DNA from: Euleptes europaea
Taxonomy: Eukaryota > Chordata > Lepidosauria > Squamata > Sphaerodactylidae
NCBI RefSeq assembly: GCF_029931775.1
Contig: NC_079312.1
Location: forward strand, 12,841,821 to 12,905,820
Direction of reading: 5' to 3'
Length of the DNA: 64,000 nt
Shown piece after piece: positions 41,327 to 51,242 of this stretch; position 1 is the first letter of the stretch; each line of letters opens with the position of its first letter. A program made the position numbers and the translations under genes. The notes beneath the pieces were generated by a model. That model had not been told where the DNA came from. It saw only the letters and a program-made list of their open reading frames with translations, and ran no database searches.

Positions 41327-41435
41327 TTTTCTTTTTTTAATTTAAATGTCTTTATTTAACTTAAAATAATCACATCAAGGCATCATAAAAGACATAGAAC
41401 AAAACTAGAATAAGAACCCCCCATCAACTCCCAGA
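41327..41435 (-). mobile_element. short LINE tail insertion (antisense)
   Basis: It has an exact 15-bp target duplication CCTGTTTAATTTTTC (41312-41326 and 41436-41450). The insert starts T-rich and is a 5'-truncated, poly-A-ended insertion of an L1-like machinery. 41450-41970 holds no recognised feature. Confidence 0.7.
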
Positions 41436-41977
41436 CCTGTTTAATTTTTCCATGTCAGGCTGCTGTCGAAGCCTAGCAGCAAAACATTCCTCCAAAAGTT
41501 TAATTCCAATAATATCTCAGGGTTGTGTTTTTTTAAAAAGGGGGGAAGGAATTGGATCCTTCAAAGAGTTAAGGCAATAGAGAAGGCGGTTTTTCAGACA
41601 GGCCCGGAAATGTCAAAGGAGGAATGGGAGCTGCAAATCCCCTTCCTGCTCCATCTTCCCCAGGAGGGAATCTGCCTTTTGAATTTTCCCAGCCTCGATT
41701 ATTGCAGAGGTTGGGAAATCGGCCAAAAAAAAAGTGTTTTTCTTCCATTTTCTTTGTCTTTGCTGCTGCAGGTTGCAAGTGGAGGTGAGTGAGAAGGGAC
41801 CTGGGGGTGGGGTGGGGAGCCAAAGAGGGAAAGAGAACAAGAGATGGGGATTCGCACACATGCTTGCAACTCTCCATCCTAAATTTAGGGAGAGGCAATG
41901 AGGGGCATTTACCTAGGAGATGTGCTTGGTTCGTCTCTCTTTGGCTTACCTGGCTCCTGAGTGCAGACGGCTGGATA

Positions 41978-42475
41978 GGGTTGCCTGGAGATCTCCCAGG
42001 ATTACCATCCGCAGACTACCAAGATCAGTTGCCCCGGGAGAAAATGTATTGGAGGGTTGGGACTGCTTGGCATTATAGAATCGTAGAGTTGGAAGGGACC
42101 ACAGGGGTCATCTAGTCCAACCCCCTGACAGGGGTCATCTAGTCCAACCCCCTGCACAATGCACGAATTTCACAACTGCAATTTCACAACCCCACACACA
42201 CCCCCAGCGACCCCTACTCTATGCCCAGAAGATGGCCAAGATGCCCTCCCTCCCATGAACTGCCTAAGTTCACAGAATCAGCATGGCTGACAGATGGCCA
42301 TCTAGCCTCTGCTTAAAAACCTCCAGGGAAAGGTGCACTCACCACCTCCTGAGGAAGCCTGTTCCATTTATACTCTGCTGGGGTTTCTGTTCTTCCCCAC
42401 GCCCCGCCCTCCCCAGGCTCCAGCCCCCAAATCGCCAGCAATTTCCCAACCCAGAGTTGGCGCTTCTGTTGCCAA
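41978..42475 (-). mobile_element. GTTGCC-type element split by a CR1 3' end
   Basis: AGGGTTGCCTGGAGATCTCC and GGTTGGGACTGCTTGGCATT precede, and TACTCTGCTGGGGTTTCTG and CCAACCCAGAGTTGGC follow, an antisense CR1 3' end at about 42073-42366. That CR1 contains a short internal duplication of GGGGTCATCTAGTCCAACCC. Confidence 0.7.
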
Positions 42476-42611
42476 ATAGTGTGAAGCATCTGGCACGTGG
42501 CCTGCAATCATTCGCAAATGAAAATATTGGCACCCTGGTGTGCTTTTAAATATCGGCGCCTTCTCCCACCAAAACTGCAATAAATTTATGCGGCTCCCTT
42601 GACCTTCCCAA

Positions 42612-42990
42612 TTGTGAGTGTGTGTGTGTGTTAAGTACCGTCAAGTCGTTTCCGACTCATGGCGACCCTATGAATGAAAGTCCTCCAAAGTGTCCTGTCC
42701 TTGACAGCCTTGCTCAGATCTTGCAAACGGAGGGCCATGGCTTCCTTGATGGAGTCCATCCATCTCTTGTTGGGTCTTCCTCTTTTCCTGCTGCCCACAA
42801 CTTTTCCTAGCATGACTGTCTTTTCCAGTGACTCTTGTCGTCTCATGACGTGGCCAAAATATGACAGCCTCAGTTTAGTCCTTTTAGCTTCTAGGCTCAG
42901 TTCAGGCTTGATTTGATCTATAACCCACTGGTTTGTTTTTTTGGCAGTCCACGGTATCCGTAGCACTCTCCTCCAACACCGCATTTCAAA
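42612..42990 (-). mobile_element. RTE-BovB ORF2 C-terminus and 3' end
   Basis: The minus strand reads MRCWRRVLRIPWTAKKTNQW, LRLSYFGHVMRRQESLEKTV, RPNKRWMDSIKEAMALRLQD and FIHRVAMSRKRLDGT without interruption, the longest BovB piece here (about 117 codons). Confidence 0.9.
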
Positions 42991-42999
42991 GGAGTCTAC

Positions 43000-43765
43000 T
43001 TTTTTCCTATCAGCTTTCTCTATTGTACAATTACCTTCCCAATTACTCTCTAGATAAGAACTCGGCTTTGTTTTCTTTACTACATTTCCCCCCTTGAATC
43101 ACTCCCTTATGTTGATGTCCGTTTAAATCCCTGATACGTTCATCTAGTAATTTTTTTTCATATCATCCATGTTTGTTTCCAATTTATTAAAATTTCCTAA
43201 TGAAGTCCTTATTGTCTCTGAGATTAGGAGAGCTTCCTTTGATAAAATCTCTACAGCTGCGTGAGTTTCCAAAGTGCTCCCCGAAATAGGGGAAGCTCTC
43301 TGGTTAAATTGTTGCTGGTTCTTGTGACTTGGAATGGTAAAAAGAAGTTCCTCTCCAGTATTATCACCTGGCAAGCAATCCGTATCATTCCTCAAAACAG
43401 TGAATCGATTAGTTACTGAAATACCTTCGTGAGTTGTCTTCTGTGAAGCTTTATTAAATAAATATTAAATATTACACCTCGGAGGTAATGATCCATTTTT
43501 AGTTGTTTCCCAGTCTTCATTCCAGCCATCTCAGGGGAGGAAAGTTGGCCTTTTCTCGAGCACATAGTCACTCCCTGCGTCCGACCGCCGGAGTCTGTTT
43601 CTCTTAATGCCGTTTAGTTCCCCTGCCGTAGTTAAAATCTCAATCTTGCAAATCTCAGTCAAAATATTGCTGATAAAACCACGAATTACACTAAAACTAG
43701 GCTAAAAACAGCGGGGTATCAGGAGCTCAAAGCAGCGCTCCTGCCCCGGCGGCCACCTTCCAACC
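43000..43765 (-). mobile_element. probable LINE 5' UTR and ORF1 start (L1-like)
   Basis: On the minus strand a GC-rich start (GTGGCCGCCGGGGCAGGAGC) leads to a frame at 43395-43144 (NTDCLPGDNTGEELLFTIPS, ILSKEALLISETIRTSLGNF) that could be the N-terminal and coiled-coil part of an L1-type ORF1. The evidence is compositional; other LINE clades are possible. Confidence 0.35.
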
Positions 43766-43895
43766 AAACACCAAGACAGTGCAATCCTGTGCAGAGTTAT
43801 TCCAGACCCACTCCATTGATTTCAAAGGCAAGAACAAGAAGAGGAGAAGAAGGAGTCATCCTTGACACTTGGACAAAAAAGACTTGATTCTAAAA

Positions 43896-43897
<2 letters not shown>

Positions 43898-43938
<41 letters not shown>
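43898..43938 (+). repeat. (TAA)n microsatellite
   Basis: About 13 uninterrupted ATA/TAA units. Confidence 0.95.
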
Positions 43939-43959
43939 CAGAAGTGTTGGAAAAACAAA

Positions 43960-44440
43960 AACTCACAGCAAGAATAAAATTAAAAGGAAGCATGCAATCC
44001 AGGGTGATAGAGAGACACGGAGGGCTAAATAGGGAATTATATGTTGACTAGTGAATTATGCTATCATTGATCTAATCCATTTATTTTAAGGATATTTTTT
44101 AGATAAAAATCTGTTACTATATTAAACTAACAATAAACATGTAATAATTGTAATGAACTAGATAATTAAGAATTAATTTGTAACTAAGTTAGAAGTATTT
44201 TTTTGGATTAGAATTACTATACAAAAGAGTAGATAAATTTATAATAAGATGGAGGAAGATGAGGGGGAAGTCTTTTAATTAATTTTCTTTTTATTAACAG
44301 ATAAAAATGCTTTTCGACATGGTTGTTAAATTTTTTATTAGTATTATTTGTGAAATGAATATGTTGCTGAAAAGTTACCCAACAGTAAAAAATTGTGAAA
44401 ATAATAAAAATTTTATCGGGAAAAAAAAAGGAATTGCACT
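43960..44440 (+). mobile_element. AT-rich LINE-like 3' UTR
   Basis: AT-rich sequence without frames ends in GAAAATAATAAAAATTTTAT and an A-run, much like the end of the 15510-16420 element. L1 assignment is tentative. Confidence 0.3.
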
Positions 44441-44517
44441 GTTGACCCACCCCCTCCCCACTCCATCCTGTCCTTCCACTTTTCTGAATTGTGGGAAACG
44501 TATCCCTACTTCTAGGA

Positions 44518-44933
44518 CAGGGGTGGGGAACGTCAGGCCCGGGAGCCGTTTAAGGCCCGCAAACTCATTTGGTCTGGCCCTTCGTGGGTCCTGGCAGATC
44601 TCCAGCTCAGAAGGATCTAAGACTGGCGATCCACCCCCTCCCGCAGACAGGAATACCCTCTAGTCAAGGCGGATGTGAGTTTGTTTTGCCGAGAAAAGGA
44701 ACCTTTTTCCCCCCTTGCAGAAGTCATCAGCTATGGAGCTGCTAGGACCGCCCAAGAAACTGTGTTAACCCTTTGTGTTAACCCTTTTCCCGCACGGGGA
44801 GGGGGGTCATCTGGGGCAGCTGCCTGCTTGGGGCTTGGTCAGTTAATTTTTAAGTTGATAATTTTGTATGGCCCGTGAATGATGTTATAAATTTCCAAGT
44901 GGCCCTTGGCGGAAAAAAGGTTCCCCACCCCTG
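44518..44933. mobile_element. hAT-type non-autonomous element
   Basis: CAGGGGTGGGGAACGTCAGG and GGTTCCCCACCCCTG ends have an exact duplication TTCTAGGA (44510-44517 and 44934-44941). The right part (CCGTGAATGATGTTATAAAT) matches the hAT at 1090-3103. 44942-45336 holds no recognised feature. Confidence 0.9.
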
Positions 44934-45336
44934 TTCTAGGAGATGGGAGTTGCCGGTTTCTCTTTTAACAGCCCTTGACACTGTGCTTCTGAAACTGGGG
45001 CACAGTCGCTTGCTGGTGGTTGTAGTTTACTTCACTTTACATCTTTATCATGAGGGCTTCCGGTGTGTGCAGAAGCAGCATCTGAAAAGCACTGCTGTTG
45101 TTTATTGTTTGATTTTTTTTGCCCAAGTTAATCTCTTCCTTTAAAAAAAACAAAACATTATTAGTAACCACTTTTCCAAAACAAAAAAATTGGTTGCCGT
45201 TTAAAAAATTTTTAGCAACCGCTTTCCCAAAAACTGATCAGTCTTTTGCTTCCCTCATTAGGTTCCTCCATATCATGAAAATGTCTGAAGAATTATAAGA
45301 TCCTGAATTTCCTGAATCCAGTCATGATCTGCATTT

Positions 45337-45652
45337 TAAGAACATAAGAAAAGCCCTGCTGGATCAGACCAAGGCCCATCAAGTCCAGCAGTCTGTTCAC
45401 ACAGTGGCTAACCAGGTACCTCTAAGAAGCCCACGAACAAGACGAGTGCAGCAGCACCATCCTGCCTGTGTTTCACAGCACCTCCTATAATAGGCACGCT
45501 CCTCTGATCTTGGAGAGAATAGGTATGCATCATGACTAGCATCCATTTCAACTAGTAGCCATGAATACCCCTCTCCTCCAGGAACACGTCCACTCCCCTC
45601 TTAAAGCCTTCCAAGTTAGCAGCCATCACCACATCCTGGGGCAGGGAGTTCT
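45337..45652 (-). mobile_element. CR1 LINE 3' end
   Basis: AAGAACATAAGAAAAGCCCTG, CATCAAGTCCAGCAGTCTG and CCACATCCTGGGGCAGGG are the antisense terminus and C-terminal codons. Confidence 0.85.
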
Positions 45653-45689
45653 TTTTCATTCTTTTTCTGGATTTTTCCATCGTATAAAT

Positions 45690-46665
45690 TTGGGGAGGGC
45701 AGTTGCTAGTAAAAATTGAAATACATTTTTATGAAAATACACCTCATCTCCATTATATCTGTGCCTACGGCCATTGTTGCATGAATGCCTTTCCATCGAA
45801 GGTAGATTCAATCACATTCCGTATCAGGAGAGACTCTGCCCCTGTGGTTCAGGATCTCCAGATTCGCTTATGCACATTATATTGGAATGTCGCCTGGGTG
45901 AGGGCCTTCGTAATGACTGTCTATTAGATTTGCTTGATACTGATTTAGTCAATAATAAAAGCCAAATGTTTTACTGCTCTACTGTCCGATGTCAAGCCTG
46001 AAACAACTGCCTCGGTTGCAAAATTTTTGGTAATGTTACTGAGACGGGGATCTTTGAAGCCTGCCTAATATTTCAAGTTGCTGCTGTGATGTGGTTTATC
46101 TAGAGCACTGGTTCCCAACCGGGGGTCCGTGGACCCCCAGGGGTCCGTGAGAACTAAATCAAGGTCCGCGAAACAAAGTTATAAACCCATAATAAATTAA
46201 TATTTTAAATTAAAAGTTCTCTATTATAAAAATATATTCAAATATTATTCTAAGTTTAATGTTTAACTAACAGTTATGATTAAAGTTTATTTTCAAATTC
46301 TTGCAATTTTAATTTTGAACCTTGGGGTCCCTGCACCGAACAAAAAAGTCCTAGTGGTCCCTGGTCAAAAAAAGGTTGGGAACCACTGATCTAGAGACTG
46401 GTCAATGATCATGATAATCATTGTTTATTATATCACAGTCTGGCTGGCTGGTTAGATTATTTTAATCCTTTATTTTAACCTTTTGTTTAATACCAAAATA
46501 TGGGTCATTTTATATATTTCATACTTAACTGTATTGTATACTCTATAGGGGCCCTGGTTTGTTCATCAGGGATTTGCGTGATCTGTTTTCGATCGTGAGA
46601 ATCTGTATGAGCTGTCTTTTGTACTATGCCTATTAAAGGCTATTGAATTGAATTGGATCAAAGTT
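45690..46665 (+). mobile_element. LINE fragment with C-terminal zinc-knuckle region, split by a hAT
   Basis: IPYQERLCPCGSGSPDSLMH with ILEC reads as the C-x-C...H...C motif near the C-terminus of several LINE polymerases. The 3' end is AAAGGCTATTGAATTGAATT, a short-repeat tail. The clade is uncertain. Confidence 0.45.
46106..46388. mobile_element. hAT-type MITE, second copy
   Basis: CACTGGTTCCCAACC and GGTTGGGAACCACTG are bounded by the exact duplication ATCTAGAG (46098-46105 and 46389-46396). It is highly similar throughout to 36427-36711. Confidence 0.9.
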
Positions 46666-46856
46666 TGTATCCAGTTTAGTTTGTCATTAATTTTGTCTGT
46701 GTTTTCCCTAGGGATCAAGGTTTCCCTGGGAGAACACCGTTCTGAGACCAGGACCTGAAAGAAAGGCCAAAACGTGACAGATTCTCCTGGTAAGGAGAGT
46801 GAGAGCGGAGGCAGGTTGGAGCTGCGGCACACCTGTCCCTTAGCCTGGGAAAGAAA

Positions 46857-47612
46857 ATGGCGGAGGCGCAAAGAATTGTGGGAGAACAGGCTGCTTTGGA
46901 TCAGGAGGAAGATCCAGGAGAGAAGATGAATGAACCAATCTGCAGACAAACGGAGTGTTTGAAGAGAGAGGGAAATGCGTCTCCTCAGGTCATCCGTTCT
47001 AGAAGGAAAATACCAAAAAGGATAACCGCTCTGCAGGTTAAGGAGGAGCCAGAGGAAGAGCTGTCCCAAAGCCCAAAAACCCTGGAGTCCCCAAAGGGGA
47101 AGCAGTCCTACTGGAGCAACCGGCAGTTGAGAGACCCCATGACGCCATGGGAAGATATTAAGGCCTTCCTGGCCCATTTTGAGGGCACCGATGAGGCCAG
47201 CCGCTGGGTCGCTCGCTTGGTCCCTGGCCTTGGAGATGCTGAGGAGGCCCTGCACAGTCTCGATGTCAGGGAGAGCTTTGGGGAAATGAAAGCGGCCATC
47301 TTGCGAGGGGAGGCGAGCTGCCGGGAGTGGCAACGCCAGCGCTTCCGGCACTTCTGCTACGAGGAGGCCGAGGGCCCCCGAGAGGTGTGCGCCCAGCTGC
47401 GGGAATTTTGCTACCAGTGGCTGAAGCCGGAGCGGCGGACCAAGGAGCAGATCCTGGAGCTGGTGATCCTGGATCAGTTCCTGGCCGTCCTGCCCTCGGA
47501 AATGCAGACCTGGGTCCGGGAAGGAGGGCCGGAGACCTGCGCCCAGGCGGTGGCCCTGGCTGAGGAGTTCCTGCTGCTGCAGCGACGGGAGGATGAGAGG
47601 CAGGAAGAGCTG
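46857..47612 (+). CDS. SCAN zinc-finger protein, coding exon 1 (locus D)
   Basis: The exon encodes 252 residues from ATG 46857 to the donor GAGCTG|GTGAGA at 47612, phase 0. Residues about 161-243 are SCAN ([47 protein letters not shown]). Ahead of it, residues about 96-150 ([20 protein letters not shown], then [15 protein letters not shown] and MKAAILRG) look like the N-terminal half of a Gmr1-like gypsy capsid. This fits the established view that SCAN descends from such a capsid's C-terminal half. [10 protein letters not shown] is the single psi-K-x-E motif. It acts as a nuclear dimerising regulator. With exons 49848-49971 and 51243-52540 the spliced frame is 726 codons including the stop. 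A LINE terminus ends about 190 bp upstream. Confidence 0.87.
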
Positions 47613-47751
47613 GTGAGAGCATGGGGAGGCATCAACACTGGGAGGGAAGGGAGCTGAGATACAAAGAGTCCGTGACGGACAATAATGTAGCAGGGTAGAA
47701 ATCCTCCTCCGAATTGTGCAAGATGTGTGTGTTGTACAGAGTATCCCAGAG

Positions 47752-48200
47752 GGGAGGGGCTGTGGCTCAGTGGCAGAGCTTCTGCTCGGCATACAGAAGG
47801 TCCCTGGTTCGATCCCCAGCATCTCCAGTTTTTTAAAAAAGGATTAGGCAGTAGGTGACGTGAAAGACCTCTACCTGAGACCCTGGAGAGCCACTGCCAG
47901 TGTGAGTAGACAATATTGACTTTGATGGTCCAAGGGTCTGATCCAGTAGAAGAAGAATAGTTGGTTTTTATATGCCGACTTTCTCTACCACTTATGGGAG
48001 CATCAAACCAGCTTACAATCACCTTCCCTTCCCCTCCCCAGAACAAACACCCTGTGAGGTAGGTGGGGCTGAGAGAGTGTGACTAGCCCAAGGTCACCCA
48101 GCTGGCTTCATGTGGAGGAGTGGGGGATCAAACCTAGTTCGCCAGATCAGACTCCACCGCTCCAACCACCGCCCTTAACCACTACACCATGCTGGCAGCT
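47752..48200. mobile_element. tRNA-Ala SINE (+) joined to a tRNA-derived SINE (-)
   Basis: GGGGCTGTGGCTCAGTGGCA and GGTTCGATCCCC open the first SINE, which ends near 47950. GAAGAATAGTTGGTTTTTAT to CTTAACCACTACACCATGC is an antisense copy of the second. 48215-48500 is pyrimidine-rich and featureless. Confidence 0.8.
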
Positions 48201-48504
48201 TCATGTGTTCATGTGGAGTCTGGGATAGGGATGCCCACCTTGTTGCCTGTGACTCTCCCTAGTCTTGCCAGAGATGGTGGCCAAGAGTGTTTTGTGGGAG
48301 GAAACTTTGCCTCTCGTTGGCCCCGCCTGTAGCCTTTCCTCTTTCCCTCATTCTGACCCACTTACCTACCATTTTCTGGTCCATTCGCTTTCCTTCTCCC
48401 TTTCTTTTCTCCCTGGCACCTCCTGAGCTACCTTTTCCTGTTTCTCCCTCTGACTGCCTCTGCTCCCTCCCTTTACTCACCTACCCACCCATCCTTTAGA
48501 GACC

Positions 48505-48750
48505 CACCGTGATGTAGTGGGTAAGAGTTGCAGACTCTAATCTGGAGAACCGGGTTTGATTTCCTGCTCCTCCACATGCAGACTGCTGGGTGACCTTGGG
48601 CCAGTCACGGTTCTCTCAGAATTCTCTCAGCCCCACCTACCTCACAAGGTGCCTGTTGGGGGGGGGGGAAGGGAAGGCAACAGTAAACTGCTTTGAGACT
48701 CCTTACGGTAGAGAAAAGTGGAGTATAAAAACCAGCTCTTCTTTTTTCTG
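48505..48750 (+). mobile_element. tRNA-derived SINE
   Basis: GTGATGTAGTGGGTAAGAG, GGTTTGATTTCC, TGACCTTGGGCCAGTCACGG and a GTATAAAAACCAGCTCTTC tail are present. Confidence 0.8.
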
Positions 48751-48875
48751 TTTCCCTGTCCCATCTTCAACTGTTCCCTTTTATCAGTTTTTGCTCCTGC
48801 CCAGGGGAACTGACCTCCGTAGTTTGGAGATCAATTCCGATTCTGGGAGATCTCCAGGCCCCACCTAGAGGTTGG

Positions 48876-49609
48876 AGTTGGAAGGGAAACAGTACTCTAT
48901 TTGCAAAAATATCAAGAGTGTATTACAATACAGTGAATATAACAGTGAAGTGAAAACAAAAGCTTATAAACATCCTAGACAAAAATCAACATGAAATATA
49001 AAGTTCATCAATTGAGTCCAAATGACTTCTAGAAGTTGTGAGATCTTATTTATAGTCCGCTAGAACTTGCATGTATCTTGATGCTTGATTTTCTAAAGAT
49101 CAAGTGAAGTCTGGATTCCTTGGAAGAGGTAAGTGAAGATGGGAAACGTCTTCCGGAATTTTTTAAAAACGTTTTTCGCATATAATGCTTCTTCAGCCTG
49201 AAGGTACATAATTATAAGCTACTATTAACTACCCAATTATTTTAAAAGCGCTAAGCGTCATAAGTTACAGGCATGTATTTGGCTTTTAACAATGTGACTA
49301 AAAAAATGAAACAGTACCTTTACAATTGAAGTTTGAGGCGCCACACTAGGGGCTGCAGCTTTCCTTGTCAAAGTTCTTTTGGTAAAAAAAATCCTCGAGA
49401 TATTATCAAATACTTTCTAACTAATTAGGTCACAGGTGTTTCTCTAACTCAAAGCTTCGAGGTAGAGCAGGTGAGAGTAGGAACGGGAAGGCTGTGCTGA
49501 TTGCATAGGTGCTAGGTGGTAGCTAAACCAGTTTTACTTAAGATCCTGGTTGATAGATAAATCATAAGTAGCATGATAAATCTAGTTCTGTATTAAGACC
49601 ATGTGGTAT
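48876..49609. mobile_element. retroinsertion of the hammerhead-bearing family, single copy
   Basis: The 734-bp insert is flanked by TAGAGGTTGG on both sides, a 10-bp repeat lying in the end of a GTTGCC-type element. It is AT-rich with no frame. Unlike its relatives it shows no long inverted arms. A hammerhead-like core lies on the minus strand at 49143-49199. Confidence 0.6.
49143..49199 (-). ncRNA. hammerhead-ribozyme-like motif
   Basis: On the minus strand CTGAAGA (49196-49190) is followed by a GCAT/ATGC stem II and GAAA (49177-49174). Stem III is six perfect pairs, AAACGT (49174-49169) with ACGTTT (49049+100 offset, i.e. 49149-49144), ending at C (49143). One extra A separates the core from stem II, and stem I has only two G-C pairs. 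Confidence 0.4.
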
Positions 49610-49693
49610 TAGAGGTTGGCAAACCCTACCGCCAAGATATCTCATGAGGTCTCAATGGCATTCTTTTTTCCTAGCAAACAAACATTATATCTA

Positions 49694-49827
49694 TGGCAGT
49701 AGAAAAGAACAAGAGTCTAGTAGCATCCTAAAGACTAACAAAATTTCTGGCAGTGTATGAGCTTTTGTGAGTCGCAGCTCACTTCTTCAGATACAGCTAG
49801 ACTGAAGAAGTGAGCTGTGACTCATGG
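49694..49827. mobile_element. Penelope-like tail, partial inverted pair, next to exon 2 of locus D
   Basis: GCAGTAGAAAAGAACAAGAG and GAGTCGCAGCTCACTTCTTC are answered by GAAGAAGTGAGCTGTGACTC. The second arm stops about 20 bp before the splice acceptor. Confidence 0.6.
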
Positions 49828-49847
49828 GCCTCTTGTTGCTCTTTCAG

Positions 49848-49971
49848 AACCCGGGGCTGTTTGAAGAAGGAGCCGTCATTGGTCCCAAGGGCCAGCCGAT
49901 GGATTCCAGACATATTCTTCTTAACAGAGAACCCAAGGAAGAGGGTTTCAGTGAGAACGCCAGCTTGCACG
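49848..49971 (+). CDS. SCAN zinc-finger protein, linker exon 2 (locus D)
   Basis: The exon follows the acceptor GTTGCTCTTTCAG and ends at the donor CACG|GTAAAC. It is 124 bp, entering in phase 0 and leaving in phase 1. It encodes NPGLFEEGAVIGPKGQPMDS and on to ENASLHG. It matches the linker exons of loci B and C in size and phase but hardly in sequence, so it is probably a flexible tether. Confidence 0.75.
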
Positions 49972-50401
49972 GTAAACTGGGAAAAATCTTGGCTTGAAAA
50001 CGCTTGTTTCGTGATATATATTGTTTATTTACATTATTTATTGTCTGCCATTCTCCCTGAAACTCAAGGCAGATTACACAGTGTAAATTCAGCACAATCA
50101 GTGTCCAGTAAGCAATACGATAGGATTAGGACTGCAGAAATCCAAAACCATGCAGTAATCTGAAAACAGAGCTGAAACAAAACGTGCGTATTAACACAAA
50201 CATATTAATATATGTATTAACGCTAACAAAACATATGTGTTAATAGTAACGTACGTATGAACACTAACAATGCCTGGTGGAACTCTTTGTCTAGTGAGAC
50301 CCATGCCCTGCAGGACCTCGCTTAGTTCCGCAGGGCCTGTAAGATGGAGATATTCCACCAGGGCTATGGTTGAGGACAGCGAGGGTCTACACAAATAAGG
50401 T

Positions 50402-51060
50402 TATTGCAGCAGCATTATCCTGCCTGTGTTCCAAAGCACCTAATATATTTGGCATGCTCCTCTCATCCTGGAGAAAATAGGCATGCATCATGACTTGTAT
50501 CCATTTTTACTTATAGCCATGAATAGCCACTCCATGAACATGTTCACTCCCCTCTTAAAGCCTTCCACGTTGGCAGCCATCACCACATCCTGGGGCAGGG
50601 AGTCCCACAATTTAACTATACATTGTTTGAATAAATACTTCCTTTTATCTGTTTTGAATCTCTCACCCTCCAGCTTCAGCAGATGACCCCACGTTCTGGT
50701 ATTATGAGAGAGGGAGAAAGGCTTCTCCCTGTCCATACCATGCATAATTTTATAGACCTCGATCATGTCTCCCCTTAACCGCCTTCCTTCCAAGCTAAAC
50801 AGACCTAAGCATTTTAACTGCTCCTTATAGGGCAGTTGCTCCAGCCCCCTGATCATTTTGGATGCTCTTTTCTGCACCTTCTCAAGCTCTGCAATATCCT
50901 TTTTGAGGTGTGGTGACCAGAACTGTACACAGTATTCTAAGTGTGGTCTCACCATAGATTTGTACAAGGACAGTATGAGCATGATAGGCAGAGGTAATCT
51001 GTTCTGCTTGCTTTTCAGGAAGGAGTCTTTCCCGTAGTGGCTCCTTCCTCCTTGAGTCAA
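50402..51060 (-). mobile_element. CR1 LINE ORF2 C-terminus and 3' end
   Basis: The minus strand reads ILSLYKSMVRPHLEYCVQFW, IAELEKVQKRASKMIRGLEQ and LFKQCIVKLWDSLPQDVVMA, then the 3' UTR. About 190 codons are open, in intron 2 of locus D. A separate LINE-tail remnant is at about 50020-50100. Confidence 0.85.
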
Positions 51061-51242
51061 TTTGACTAGTACCAGAGATCACTTGGATTATAAGCCTCCT
51101 TAATACCTATGGTGAAAGGTGAGGTATAAATACTTCAGGTAATCATTTGCTGGTTTTTAAAAGCCAGCTTTTGTCCCGTTAGACAGAAACAGTTGCTAAT
51201 CTGTCGTGGCTAATGCAGCCTTTTCTTTCCCGCCTTTGACAG

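Larger units (their letters stand above)
48798..49628 (+). mobile_element. GTTGCC-type element split by insertion 48876-49609
   Basis: GGGGAACTGACCTCCGTAG, GATCTCCAGGCCCCACC and TAGAGGTTGG lie left. AGAGGTTGGCAAACCCTA lies right. Only the 3' half of the family is present. Confidence 0.65.

Noticed and set aside
46566-47822. Long open frame (418 codons) on the minus strand
   Set aside because: It is antisense to the locus D SCAN exon. The open frame follows from the codon composition of SCAN, and similar antisense frames occur opposite the other SCAN exons.
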